64,000 nucleotides of DNA. Origin: JAEUMG01 sp046349315. GTDB lineage: Bacteria; Pseudomonadota; Alphaproteobacteria; Rhizobiales; Aestuariivirgaceae. The notes under the pieces are model-generated. The model did no database searches. It was not told the DNA's origin and worked only from the letters and a program-made list of their open reading frames with translations. A program made the position numbers and the translations under genes. Location: the NCBI GenBank assembly GCA_046349315.1, contig JAXMCQ010000022.1, forward strand, positions 35,635-99,634, written 5' to 3'. Shown here piece by piece: positions 32,768 through 41,966 of the stretch. Position 1 is the first letter of the stretch. Each line of letters opens with the position of its first letter.

Positions 32768-34260
32768 ACGCGCCTTGGCAGGCGCGTGACGCGGTTCGGC
32801 TCGATGGTCTTGCCCATCCGGGATATGAGGGCAAGTGATGCCGCATTGATATGCGCGAGCGTTTCCGGCTCGTCCAATCCGGGAAAGTTCCCACCGTCGA
32901 GCACCACCTTGCCGTCGATAATCACGGTGTGGACCGACTTGGCGCGCGAGGAATAGAACAAATTCCGGATCATGTTGGTCGTCGGGATCATTTCCGGCCG
33001 GTTCAACGTATGGATCACAATATCGGCGCGCTTGCCGGCCTCGATCGAGCCGATTTGGCGGTCCATGCCGCACGCCTTGGCGCCGCCGCGCGTCGCCATA
33101 TAGAGCCCGTCCTCGGCAATAAGATAGCCGCGATCACCATGGGCGTCGCGCGCAGTCAGCACGGCGAGACTCGCTTGGCGCCACAAGTCAAAATCGTTCG
33201 ACCAGTTTGCCGAGTCCGACCCGAGCGCGATATTGGCGCCGCGCCGAAACAACTCGGCATGGCGACCATGCAGTGAACCGCCATGGCCCCACATCATCGA
33301 GGCAGCCGGAGCCCAGGCGAGATTCGGTCCATACTTTAGGACCATGTCGCATTCGGCGTCGGTCAAGTGGTTGGCATGACCGAATGTGATGTTCGGTGAA
33401 AGAAAACCGACTTCCCCCAAATGAACCAACGGATCCTTCCCGCCGAAGCGGCTGCGGTCAGCCTCGGTATCGGCCGGGCTATAGGATTGATGAAGATTGA
33501 GGATGACACCAGCGGCGTCGGCGCGCTGCTTGGCTTCCATCATCAACGTTTCGCTCGCTGTGCCAAGACCCAATATGGCGATGTGCCCGGTGACAAGCGC
33601 ATTCGGATCGCTGTTGCGATGGAGTTCACGACCCATGCTGGCGAGAGCCTCGGCGCGCGTTTGCGGCGCCCGGCGCAATGTCGGCCGCGCCCGCGCCGCC
33701 GCCTGGCAACCTTCGCAATGTTCTTCGTGCATCCCCTGCGCCATCCCTTGCGGCTGGTCCCAGATGAAAGCATCGCTGATGATCGCCCTTATGCCGATGC
33801 GCTGCGCGGCTTTCGCCGCAGCCTCAGGCGTCAGTACGGTGCCGGCTTCGAGAAAGCAGGTCGTACCGTTACGGATCATCTCCATCGAAGCAAGGAGGAC
33901 GGCCAGATACTCCTCCTCGTCGTTGACGGTATTGAAGAAGATGCTCTCGAAGGTGTTGAAGGCGTCCGACTCGGGCAACTGGTCGGGCAGCGCACTACGG
34001 AAACTCTGGAACGAGGCATGCATGTGGCATTCGATGAAGCCGGGATGGACGGGCGCGCCCTTCGCATCGATGATGCGGAGGGCGGCATAGCGTCCGGCGA
34101 GTCTGTGACTGTCGCCCACTTCGACAATCCGTCCCCGGTCGATCGCTATCGCGCCATCCTCAATGATACTGCTGTCGTCATCCATGGTGATGACATAGGC
34201 GTTACGAATGATGAGTTCGATCCGCGGTTTGCTGCGATCACCTTTTGCGGGTTGGTTCAT
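32764..34260 (-). CDS. Amidohydrolase of the ATZ/TRZ (metallo-dependent deaminase/chlorohydrolase) family
   Basis: The protein has 498 residues from ATG 34260; the frame extends to 34329 without better signals. The metal-binding H-x-H lies in 'GFIECHMHAS' near residue 75. Later metal ligands fit His in 'LNLHQS', His in 'FGHANH' and Asp in 'LGSDSANWS'. The C-terminal 'GSIEAGKRADIVI' is a hallmark of the family, whose members deaminate or dechlorinate heterocycles, guanine or thioadenosines. Placed beside the polyamine-type importer, it likely removes an amino or amide group from a nitrogenous substrate. The exact reaction is unknown. Confidence 0.88.
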   Translation of the reverse strand: MNQPAKGDRSKPRIELIIRNAYVITMDDDSSIIEDGAIAIDRGRIVEVGDSHRLAGRYAALRIIDAKGAPVHPGFIECHMHASFQSFRSALPDQLPESDAFNTFESIFFNTVNDEEEYLAVLLASMEMIRNGTTCFLEAGTVLTPEAAAKAAQRIGIRAIISDAFIWDQPQGMAQGMHEEHCEGCQAAARARPTLRRAPQTRAEALASMGRELHRNSDPNALVTGHIAILGLGTASETLMMEAKQRADAAGVILNLHQSYSPADTEADRSRFGGKDPLVHLGEVGFLSPNITFGHANHLTDAECDMVLKYGPNLAWAPAASMMWGHGGSLHGRHAELFRRGANIALGSDSANWSNDFDLWRQASLAVLTARDAHGDRGYLIAEDGLYMATRGGAKACGMDRQIGSIEAGKRADIVIHTLNRPEMIPTTNMIRNLFYSSRAKSVHTVIIDGKVVLDGGNFPGLDEPETLAHINAASLALISRMGKTIEPNRVTRLPRRV

Positions 34261-34801
34261 GGGCAGCTGCCTTTCCGACGATTGGCCCTGGAACCGCCAA
34301 CTCAATTGGATTCCCTTTCCGATTACCACCTATGTCGGCGACGTCCAAGATCCGCGCGCGCTCAGAGGAGCAGCGGATCGCGCCGAGGAAATTGGAGCCG
34401 ATGCCAGAATGGAGATAAATCTCTGACGCATAACTACCTTCGCATGCGGTTTCACCCTATGCTCGAAACTCGCACATCAGGCGTTTTGCATCTGAGAGGA
34501 ACACAGTGGCCAACCGGAAAACGGGGTCGTGCTGAGTTGCCAGGATTTACCCCCACCCGAAATTTGCTCCGCAAATTTCGACCTCCCCACAAGGGGAGAG
34601 GTTGAAGACGCATAAAAATACCCCTCGTCCCGAGGCGCGCGCGAAGACGTGCCTCGAAGGATAAGGGGCAATATGTCTACTCCATGGCTGCCCTTGAGGC
34701 GGCCATCCAGTCTGGATGGCAGGCTCAAGGCCTGCCATGGAGAGGAGTGTAGAAGTGAAACGGAGTAACGCCCGTCTACAGACGAATATATCGTGTGTTG
34801 C
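34261..34801. repeat. Non-coding stretch with several palindromic repeats
   Basis: No gene is evident. Perfect inverted repeats occur: cgaaatttg...caaatttcg (34558-34580), cctcccc-aca-aggggag (34583-34600) and atggcaggc-tcaag-gcctgccat (34716-34738). These are interspersed extragenic palindromes like those at 29325 and 63640. Transcription from both sides (an amidohydrolase start and the end of a hypothetical gene) leaves room for a promoter of the amidohydrolase, not recognised. Confidence 0.6.
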
Positions 34802-35566
34802 TCACGACGTGTCGTCGAGCGGTGGGTATATGCTGCGAGCGAGCCAGTGGCATTCTTTCAGGATGTCGTCGAGCGCGTGGATGCTGCGCTGGCGGAAACC
34901 GGGCGGCGGGCCGGAGCGCAAGGAGCTCCAGCGCTCAGGCCGGCGCTCTTCCTTGGGACGGGCCTCCCAGCGGGCGAGACGCATCGCCTGGCGTGGGATG
35001 TCCTGGAGCGCATAGGCGGCGGCGAGGAGGCGGCGGACCAGATGTCTCGCATCGACAGTGTCGTCGTCGATGGTCTCTTCCTCCTCTTCCGGAGAAGAGA
35101 CGACCGGGGCTTGCGGCTCGGGTTTGCGCAACAGAAGGAAGATGGGATTGGGGCCAGGCGGAACATCGAGGAAATAGGCACGGGGCTCGACCTGCGGGCG
35201 TTTGGCCGGCCGCCGATAGCCCTTTTCGAGACGCTTGCGCGGATCGAACAGGTTGAATGACGGGCGGCGCTTGCGCCTGATTTTAACGGGGGTTTCGGCC
35301 TTGGCTTCATCTTTGACCGCGCTTTCCGGCTTCGCCCGCGCCACACGCTGCGGCGGCGGCTCCACCACGATATTGCGGGCGGCAACGACGATGAGCCGCC
35401 GCACGGCCGATTCCGCCTTGCGCAGTTTGCCAAGCATGAGGAGATAGAGAGACCTGGGCACGCGCCCGACGGTGCCACCCTCGGTGAGACCGATCTCGGC
35501 GAACATCTCCATGACGTGGCCGAGGAGTGGCACGCGATAGCGTTCGATGGCTAAATCCAGGTGCAT
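34802..35566 (-). CDS. Conserved hypothetical protein, Arg/Pro-rich
   Basis: This 254-residue soluble, highly charged protein has no signal peptide. The middle is rich in Arg, Lys and Pro with an acidic patch ('SPEEEEETIDDD'). The C-terminus has 'GPPPGFRQRSIHALDDILKECHWLA', which I recognise as a recurrent ending of unnamed proteins in rhizobia. No enzymatic motif is visible. It stands alone, flanked by repeats and an HdeD gene on the same strand. Function is unknown. Confidence 0.7.
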   Translation of the reverse strand: MHLDLAIERYRVPLLGHVMEMFAEIGLTEGGTVGRVPRSLYLLMLGKLRKAESAVRRLIVVAARNIVVEPPPQRVARAKPESAVKDEAKAETPVKIRRKRRPSFNLFDPRKRLEKGYRRPAKRPQVEPRAYFLDVPPGPNPIFLLLRKPEPQAPVVSSPEEEEETIDDDTVDARHLVRRLLAAAYALQDIPRQAMRLARWEARPKEERRPERWSSLRSGPPPGFRQRSIHALDDILKECHWLARSIYPPLDDTS

Positions 35567-35660
35567 GCGGCCCGTATAGAACTAAGATGGAACGGTGTCA
35601 ATCAAAATTGCAATAGAAAAAGAGAAGGTGCGTTTAGTGAGTGCAGAATGGACGCCGCGC

Positions 35661-36215
35661 TTAAGCAGCGCTCTGGCGGGGGCGCCAAGCGACTGCAAAC
35701 CAGCCGACACCGTGGAATACAAGGTCGACGCCCACCAGAAATCCAATCACCCAAAGGCCTGAGACGGGCCATCCGACGAGGATGACGAGGCCGGCGAGGA
35801 TGCCGAAGATCCCCGAGAGGAAGAGCAGCCAGCCGCCTTCCGCCCATCCGCGAATGCCGACGAATATCCTGACCATGCCGGTCGCGAGAAGGATCAATCC
35901 GAGGGCATAGGTCACGGCAAGCGAACCGGCGATCGGATTGTTGACCAGGATAATTCCACCGGCGATGTAGAGCAGCCCCAGAATGATCTGGACGATGAAG
36001 CCGCCCCATCCTTTCGTCCAGAACGCATGAACGATCTCGAAGGCACCGCCAATGATGGCGCAGATCCCGATAACGATCGTGCTGATTACCGAAGCGAGAA
36101 CGACATCGCCGAGAACGACGAGGCCGACGAGAATGAAAACGATGGCGAGCAGAACGCAAAGCCATCGTGGCAGATCAGGCCGGCCCCCAAGCGTTGAACT
36201 TCCAAGCGTGTCCAT
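35661..36215 (-). CDS. HdeD family membrane protein
   Basis: This 184-residue protein is mostly membrane. Six evenly spaced hydrophobic segments carry the repeated 'G...I..G......AF' pattern of the HdeD family (examples 'IVIGICAIIGGAFEIVHAF' and 'LGLLYIAGGIILVNNP'). HdeD is linked to acid resistance in E. coli. Most homologs are uncharacterised small membrane proteins. Another family member lies at 46128, at the head of the RND operon. Confidence 0.88.
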   Translation of the reverse strand: MDTLGSSTLGGRPDLPRWLCVLLAIVFILVGLVVLGDVVLASVISTIVIGICAIIGGAFEIVHAFWTKGWGGFIVQIILGLLYIAGGIILVNNPIAGSLAVTYALGLILLATGMVRIFVGIRGWAEGGWLLFLSGIFGILAGLVILVGWPVSGLWVIGFLVGVDLVFHGVGWFAVAWRPRQSAA

Positions 36216-36241
36216 CTTCCAGCCTCCTCTCTGAAGGCGAC

Positions 36242-37441
36242 TTACGGAGTCGTTGCGACGAGGATGGCGAGCCGGCAGCCATCCGCATACTCGCTCAACA
36301 CCACATACTCCTTGATCGTGTGCACTTCACGCTGGCCGGCGCCGATGGTCACGGTCGGGATACCGTGCTTGTCCAGCCAGTTGGCATCGAGGCCGCCCGG
36401 CGAGAAGATCAACTTCGGCTCGAGACCGAGCATTTTTGCAGCCTTGACGGTGCGCTCGACGACCTCGCTTTTCTCGTCGAGTTTGAAGGGCGGGTAGGAT
36501 GCCACATGCTCGAACTTCAATTCGGCAGTCTCGCCTTCGGTGTCCTTGACTTCTGACTGCGCTTTCTTGAACGAGGCCTCAAAACCCTTGGCGATCTTGG
36601 TTGCGAAAGCGGATTCGGGACTGCGTGCCTCACCCTTTATGAAGGCATAGTCGGTCACGACATTGGTGGCATCGCCGGCGGCCTTGCCATCCATGCCGCC
36701 GAAAATGCCGACATTGCTGGTGCCATAACCGTCGCTCTTTTTGACTTGGCCGAACCAGCCTTCGCGCCGCGCATCGGCAAGCGCGATTGCCCCGACGAGC
36801 GTCGCGGAAATGCCTTTCTCCGGCGCAAGCCCGGCATGCGCGGCCTTGCCGCGAATCTCGGCCTGCCAGTTTTCCTGGCCAATCGCGCCGACGATGAGAT
36901 CGGCAGGGCGCTGGCTGTCGACATTAATGCAGAAGGCGGGGCCACCCAAATCCTTGGGTTTGAGTTCGCGCGCACCGTGCAGGCCGCTTTCCTCGCGCAC
37001 AGTGAAGAGCAACGTGATCGGCGGATGCGGCAGTTTGTTCTTGATCAAAGTCTCGGCAAGCGTGACGAGCACGCCGCAGCCTGTGCGGTTGTCGCCGCCC
37101 AGCGCGGTCTTGCCGTCGGAGACGATGCGCTCGCCATCCTTCCTGGGCTTGGCGCCGGCGCATAAAGGCACGGTGTCGAGGTGCGTGGAGAAAAGCATAT
37201 GCGGTCCAGGCGCCGTGCCCGGCAGATCGACAATGAGGTTCCCGGTTTCGGTCGGCAATGGAATGCGCTTGTTCGCATCGTCGAAGCGGATGGCCGAGGC
37301 CGGCACGCCGACCTTCTTGAGCTCATCCGAAACGGCGGCGGCGATCGCGGCTTCCTTACCGGTTACGCCTTCAACTGCCAGGAAGCGCATCAAATGCGCC
37401 TCCGCCGATGCCACATCGAGTGGAATCTGAGGCTTACTCAT
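36242..37441 (-). CDS. M20-family tripeptidase (PepT-like)
   Basis: The 399-residue dizinc peptidase has metal ligands in 'FSTHLDTVP' (His and following catalytic Asp), 'LGGDNRTGCG' (bridging Asp), 'TVREESGLHG' (catalytic base Glu and ligand Glu), 'INVDSQRP' and a final His in 'REVHTIKEYV'. A dimerisation domain lies between about residues 190 and 300. Members remove N-terminal residues from tripeptides or cleave related amide bonds. It lies 32 bases after the AbgT-type transporter gene, so the substrate is probably a peptide or acyl-amino acid taken up by it. Confidence 0.88.
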   Translation of the reverse strand: MSKPQIPLDVASAEAHLMRFLAVEGVTGKEAAIAAAVSDELKKVGVPASAIRFDDANKRIPLPTETGNLIVDLPGTAPGPHMLFSTHLDTVPLCAGAKPRKDGERIVSDGKTALGGDNRTGCGVLVTLAETLIKNKLPHPPITLLFTVREESGLHGARELKPKDLGGPAFCINVDSQRPADLIVGAIGQENWQAEIRGKAAHAGLAPEKGISATLVGAIALADARREGWFGQVKKSDGYGTSNVGIFGGMDGKAAGDATNVVTDYAFIKGEARSPESAFATKIAKGFEASFKKAQSEVKDTEGETAELKFEHVASYPPFKLDEKSEVVERTVKAAKMLGLEPKLIFSPGGLDANWLDKHGIPTVTIGAGQREVHTIKEYVVLSEYADGCRLAILVATTP

Positions 37442-37473
37442 GGAACGAACCTTTCAATTGACGAAGTTAAGAC

Positions 37474-39018
37474 CTACAGGCCCCAGGGCAGTCCGAGTAC
37501 TTGCCAGAGGGCAAACAGCGCCGTCCACAGGATGAACATCCATATGACATAGGGGATCATCAGCGATACGACAGTGCCGACGCCGGATTTGGGGTCGTAT
37601 TTCTGAACGAAGCCCACCATCAACGCGAAGTAGGCGTTGAGCGGCGTGATCGCATTCATCGGAGAATCGCCGACACGATAGGCGGCCAGCACGGATTCCG
37701 GCTCGACGCCCAGTTTGATCAGCAATGGCACGAAGACCGGCGCAAATATTGCCCATTTGGCAATGGCACCGGTCAGCAGCAGATCGATGATGGCCACCAC
37801 GATGATGAAGCCAATCAGGAGCGCGAGCGGTCCGACATTCATCGACTGAAGCGTGGAGGCGAGCGATAGCGCCAACACGGTCCCCATGTTCGTGTAGGTG
37901 AAATAAGCCACGAACTGGCTCAGCACGAAGAACAGGAAGATGGTACCGCCGAGCCCCGTGACGGCCTTTTCCATTGCCTTGATGACATCCGTGAGCGTCC
38001 GCAAAGTACCGGCACCAATGCCGAAGCACCAGCCGGTCACGAGGAACGCCAGCATGATCAGCGCGATCAGGCCATTCATGAAGGGGGAATTGCCGATGAG
38101 TTCGCCGGTTTGCGGATTGCGCAGCGGCGCGCCCGAGGGCACTGTCAGCAGGATGAAAACCACGACAAGGCCGATGAGACCATAAAACGCGAATTTGAGG
38201 CCGCGCGATTCTGACGGCGTCAGGGCGCTGTCGGTCTTCTCTTTGTGGACGCCTGCCGGCGGCGTGTAAGGGCCAAGCCGCGGCGCGACGACACGATCGG
38301 TAATGAAGGCGATCAGCACCGTGAGGAAGATCACCGACGCAATGGAGAAGAACACATTGGACGCAAGGCCGATCGAGATGTTCGGATCGACGAGATGGGC
38401 GGCATCATTGGTGAATTCGACAAGCACGGCATCGAGCGGCTTGATCAGCATGTTCACCGTGAAAGCGCCCGCAACGGCGGCAAATCCAAGCGCCAGACCG
38501 GCCAACGGATTGCGCCCGACGCTCATGTAAGCCACGCCCGCAAGCGGCAGCAGCACAAGATAACCGGCATCCGCAGCGATGCTCGACAGGATGCCGCAGA
38601 AGGCGAGGATATAAGTCAGCGCCCAGGCCGGAGATACCAGCACCAGCTTGCGAATAAGCGCATTGATAAGGCCTGATTCCTCGGCGACCCCGGCGCCAAT
38701 CATGGCGCCAATCATCAATCCCACCGCGGTGAAACTCATGAAATTCGGGATAAGCGAACCATAGAGGAAGCGAATGCCGTCGGCATTGAGGAGGCTGCGC
38801 AGCTCGGTCGTGACCGGCTCGATCTGCTGAGTCTGCGGATTGATCTGATCCACCGTCACGCTCACGCCCATGGCGCCGAACAGCGCCGAAAGCACGATCA
38901 CGATCGCGATCAGAATTAGAAAAATGATGACCGGGTGCGGCACCATATTCCCCACCCGCTCGATGCCATTCAGAAATCTCTGCATGACCGTCGGATGCGT
39001 AGCCGAATTGTCGCCCAT
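37474..39018 (-). CDS. AbgT family transporter
   Basis: The 514-residue inner-membrane protein has about eleven hydrophobic segments. Family features are the N-terminal 'IERVGNMVPHPVIIFLILI', the 'GVAEESGLINALIRKLVL' segment and the C-terminal 'GVEPESVLAAYRVGDSPMNAITPL'. E. coli AbgT imports p-aminobenzoyl-glutamate, and other members export sulfonamides. Paired with a peptidase, as abgT is with abgAB, uptake and hydrolysis of an acyl-glutamate-type compound is a fair inference. Confidence 0.93.
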   Translation of the reverse strand: MGDNSATHPTVMQRFLNGIERVGNMVPHPVIIFLILIAIVIVLSALFGAMGVSVTVDQINPQTQQIEPVTTELRSLLNADGIRFLYGSLIPNFMSFTAVGLMIGAMIGAGVAEESGLINALIRKLVLVSPAWALTYILAFCGILSSIAADAGYLVLLPLAGVAYMSVGRNPLAGLALGFAAVAGAFTVNMLIKPLDAVLVEFTNDAAHLVDPNISIGLASNVFFSIASVIFLTVLIAFITDRVVAPRLGPYTPPAGVHKEKTDSALTPSESRGLKFAFYGLIGLVVVFILLTVPSGAPLRNPQTGELIGNSPFMNGLIALIMLAFLVTGWCFGIGAGTLRTLTDVIKAMEKAVTGLGGTIFLFFVLSQFVAYFTYTNMGTVLALSLASTLQSMNVGPLALLIGFIIVVAIIDLLLTGAIAKWAIFAPVFVPLLIKLGVEPESVLAAYRVGDSPMNAITPLNAYFALMVGFVQKYDPKSGVGTVVSLMIPYVIWMFILWTALFALWQVLGLPWGL

Positions 39019-39151
39019 GATAACCGCCCCCGGTTGTTGCGCGCGCCGTCACTTGTGTGATCACAATAGCCGCATTCGAATCACACCGGAAGGTTGAATC
39101 GGCTTGATCTGCATGTTTTGGTATGCAATCCGATCAACGCTGAGAGTAAAT

Positions 39152-40840
39152 TCACTTGGACTTAACAAGGCCGGAGAAGCCAGCAATTGCGAGCAGGCTC
39201 AAGGCCCAGCCGACCACGGCCTGAAAATAGAAATAACTCATCACCAGCGAACCCCATCGCTTGTTGGGGTCTGGGCGCCACATTTCCTTCTGCCCGATCT
39301 CCAGGACGGGGAAGAGCGTGTCGAGGGAATACATCCACGCATTGAAGGGCGGAAAGCTCGACGCCTCGATCTGATTGCGGAAGCAATCGAGTTGCGACTG
39401 GCCGTCCGCAGCGCGGCCACGGGCGAGTTGTTCGGTCGCCGGCATCAACCGCTGCTCGCTCTGCGGGATACCGCACATCGTCCATTCCGGGGAGCGCAGA
39501 ACAACCGGGCTGTTGGGCTTCAATGCCGATTGCGATTCGGCAAAGCCGAAAACTGCCACCCCGATCAGCCAGAACATGAACAGCCAGCCAAAGGAACGCA
39601 ATGGTTGCCGGCCATAACCAACGGTTACGCCCAGTATTCTGTCCTTCACCGCCAAGAGCCGGCGCCAAAGCAGGTTGGTCGCGCGCGCACGTCTTGCCTG
39701 GCGCTGTAAACGCTCCTTCTCGATCAGGACTTCGCGCGCATCTTCGTCATGGCCCATTTCGCGAAAGACATGGGCGAGCTGTTCGAAAGGCTGCGGCCAG
39801 AAATCCTCGCCCCAGCGCTGCGGCTCCTGCCGCGCGATCCAGTCGAGCCTTCGATCTGCTTCGACGGGGCCGCCTATGAAGGCATTGTATAGACAGCGGT
39901 TGAGGAGAAGATCGCCTTTTGCAGGCCAGCAAGCTTCCTCGTCGTGGATCGTGTCGATCGATGCCGCGGTCAAGTCGAGAGCGCCCGTCACCTTGGCGCC
40001 TTCGCAGAGAAAGAAGCCGCCGCGAATGACTGCCCGGTTAAGCTGCAAGGCGATCTCGCCGGGCCGCGACAGTTGCGAACCAGTTGCATCGAGATCGCCG
40101 CCAATGCGCGCGCCGACCAGCTTCGTCGCACCATTGATCGTGGCGCCACGCAGGATAACGCCACCCTCGGCCTCAAGACCGTCGCCATTGATCGCGGTAT
40201 TCTCGGCTCGTTCAATCGTGGCGCCGGTCACGTCGAGATCGGCACCGAGCCGGGCACCGGTCAGATCGATGCCGCCATGAAACGTAGCGCCGCGCAGGAG
40301 AACAGTGCGCGCGGAGAGCCCGTCTGCGACAATGGCCCAATGGTCGGGATTCTCGATCCGCGCGCCGTCGCATTCGAGGCTGCCGCCGAGCCGGCCATTG
40401 CTCAGGCTGATCTCACCCTTGATGACGGACGATCTCAAATGGATGCCGCCGCGCGCTTCGATGCGATCGGCCTGCAGGCCGGGAAGCGTGGAGCCATCGA
40501 AAAAAAGATTGTCGATGATTGCCGAGCGAAGATTGGGAACGCTGTCGAGAACGCAATCCTTGAGCCGAATGTCGCGCGGCACGCGACAGCCTTCGAGGTC
40601 GAGCGCTCCCTTGATCCAGCCGCCGCTGACCCTGATGCCTTTTTCGTGCGGCCGATTCTCGTCATCGCCCCCGAGCAAGATGAAGCGCAGGACCTCGGCG
40701 CGGATGACACGCTCTGGAACAGGCTCGGCGGGGATGAGGCCATCGCCAAGCCTATCGAAATCGCCATGCTTCAATTCGGCAAGGATGCGCACTTCGGCGG
40801 GGCTCAAGGGCCCGAAGTCAGTGAGACGAGGACTCTTCAT
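39152..40840 (-). CDS. Beta-helix repeat membrane protein with two C-terminal TM segments
   Basis: In this 562-residue protein, residues about 70-310 form a regular repeat ('GGIDLTGARLGADLDVTGATIE', 'GGVILRGATINGATKLVGARI'), with short hydrophobic strands every 8-10 residues. This predicts a right-handed beta-helix akin to bactofilin or pentapeptide-repeat folds. A charged linker follows, then two hydrophobic segments (about 424-441 and 535-557). Between them lies a re-entrant-looking stretch, 'NAWMYSLDTLFPVLEIGQK'. I know similar proteins only as unnamed membrane proteins. It is the last gene of the RND operon, 16 bases after the second adaptor. Confidence 0.75.
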   Translation of the reverse strand: MKSPRLTDFGPLSPAEVRILAELKHGDFDRLGDGLIPAEPVPERVIRAEVLRFILLGGDDENRPHEKGIRVSGGWIKGALDLEGCRVPRDIRLKDCVLDSVPNLRSAIIDNLFFDGSTLPGLQADRIEARGGIHLRSSVIKGEISLSNGRLGGSLECDGARIENPDHWAIVADGLSARTVLLRGATFHGGIDLTGARLGADLDVTGATIERAENTAINGDGLEAEGGVILRGATINGATKLVGARIGGDLDATGSQLSRPGEIALQLNRAVIRGGFFLCEGAKVTGALDLTAASIDTIHDEEACWPAKGDLLLNRCLYNAFIGGPVEADRRLDWIARQEPQRWGEDFWPQPFEQLAHVFREMGHDEDAREVLIEKERLQRQARRARATNLLWRRLLAVKDRILGVTVGYGRQPLRSFGWLFMFWLIGVAVFGFAESQSALKPNSPVVLRSPEWTMCGIPQSEQRLMPATEQLARGRAADGQSQLDCFRNQIEASSFPPFNAWMYSLDTLFPVLEIGQKEMWRPDPNKRWGSLVMSYFYFQAVVGWALSLLAIAGFSGLVKSK

Positions 40841-40856
40841 CGGGCTGCTTCACAGA

Positions 40857-41966
40857 TCAAGGCCCGGTTGAGGTATCGGCTGACGATGTGAGGAGCCGGA
40901 CCTCCTGACCGGGATGGAGTGCCTGAATACCGGCAGTCACGACGACGTCGCCCAATTCGAGACCCCGCGAGACCAAGACCTTGCGCGGCTCGAAGCGCAA
41001 GATATCGACCGGACGCAGTGACACCCGCGTGGTCTTCGGATCGACGACCCAGACGGCGGGCACAGTATCGACCTTCGTCAAAGCACTAGCCGGAACGGCA
41101 ATGACCCGCTCCGATTCAAGTTCGAAACTGCCAGTCACCGTCGATCCCAGCGACAATGACGCTGGCGAGCTGTCGAGCCCGACCTTCACTTCGAATGTGC
41201 CGGTCACGGGGTCGGCTTGCGGTGCGACCTCGCGCACGCGGCCGGTGACGCTCAAGGTCGGATCGGAGGGCATGGTGATCTCGACAACGACGTCTTGCGG
41301 TGTTGCCTGGATGAGACGGGCTGGCACTTTGAACACGGCATCGCGACCGTCGGATCGGGCGAGCGACACGATCATCTGGCCGGCCTGCACGACTTCGCCG
41401 GGCTCGGCGCCGCGCGCAGTCACGACGCCGGCCGATTCGGCATAGAGCCTGGTGAAGGCGACGCGATCACGCGCCATCTCGGCTTGCGCCTCGGCATCCT
41501 CGAGCGTTGCAAGCGCGGTATTGTACGCCTGTTCGGCCTGCTCGAAGCGCGGCCGCGTGGTGAAGCCCTGGCGCATGAGTTCATCCTGGCGCTCAAACGC
41601 ATTGCGGGTCTTTGCAACATCGCCGCGCGCCGCGCTAAGTGCGGCTTCGGCGGCAAGCAGCGCGTTCTCTTCGGTCTGCGCATCGAGGCTTGCAAGCAAG
41701 TCGCCCGGCTTCACCGCATCGCCGACATTGACCGGCCGCTCCTTGATCTTGCCGCCGATCCGGAATGCGACTGCGACTTCGTTCTGCGACCGGATTTCTC
41801 CGGAGATGCGGACAGACTCGCCGAGCTTTGTCGGTTCGACGGTGACAGTCCTCACAGGTCTCGGCGCCGGTGCTGCAACTTCGGTGTTCTGATCGCAGCC
41901 AGTGACCAGCGTGAGCAGCGCGGCGCCGCTGAAGAGATGGAGCAGAGCTTGAACCCTGTTCATCAC
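40857..41966 (-). CDS. RND efflux periplasmic adaptor (MFP) lipoprotein, downstream copy
   Basis: The 369-residue protein has a lipobox 'LVTGC' at about residue 24, so it is anchored in the outer leaflet of the inner membrane. Lipoyl-like halves flank an alpha-hairpin ('LLASLDAQTEENALLAAEAALSAARG'), followed by beta-barrel and membrane-proximal domains. It overlaps the RND pump by four bases. Adaptors link the pump to an outer-membrane channel, and none is encoded here. A second, different adaptor is at 45046, upstream of the pump. Confidence 0.9.
   Translation of the reverse strand: MMNRVQALLHLFSGAALLTLVTGCDQNTEVAAPAPRPVRTVTVEPTKLGESVRISGEIRSQNEVAVAFRIGGKIKERPVNVGDAVKPGDLLASLDAQTEENALLAAEAALSAARGDVAKTRNAFERQDELMRQGFTTRPRFEQAEQAYNTALATLEDAEAQAEMARDRVAFTRLYAESAGVVTARGAEPGEVVQAGQMIVSLARSDGRDAVFKVPARLIQATPQDVVVEITMPSDPTLSVTGRVREVAPQADPVTGTFEVKVGLDSSPASLSLGSTVTGSFELESERVIAVPASALTKVDTVPAVWVVDPKTTRVSLRPVDILRFEPRKVLVSRGLELGDVVVTAGIQALHPGQEVRLLTSSADTSTGP

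Noticed and set aside
33421..34605. Plus-strand frame of 394 codons
   Set aside because: Antisense to the amidohydrolase, whose metal-site motifs are unambiguous.
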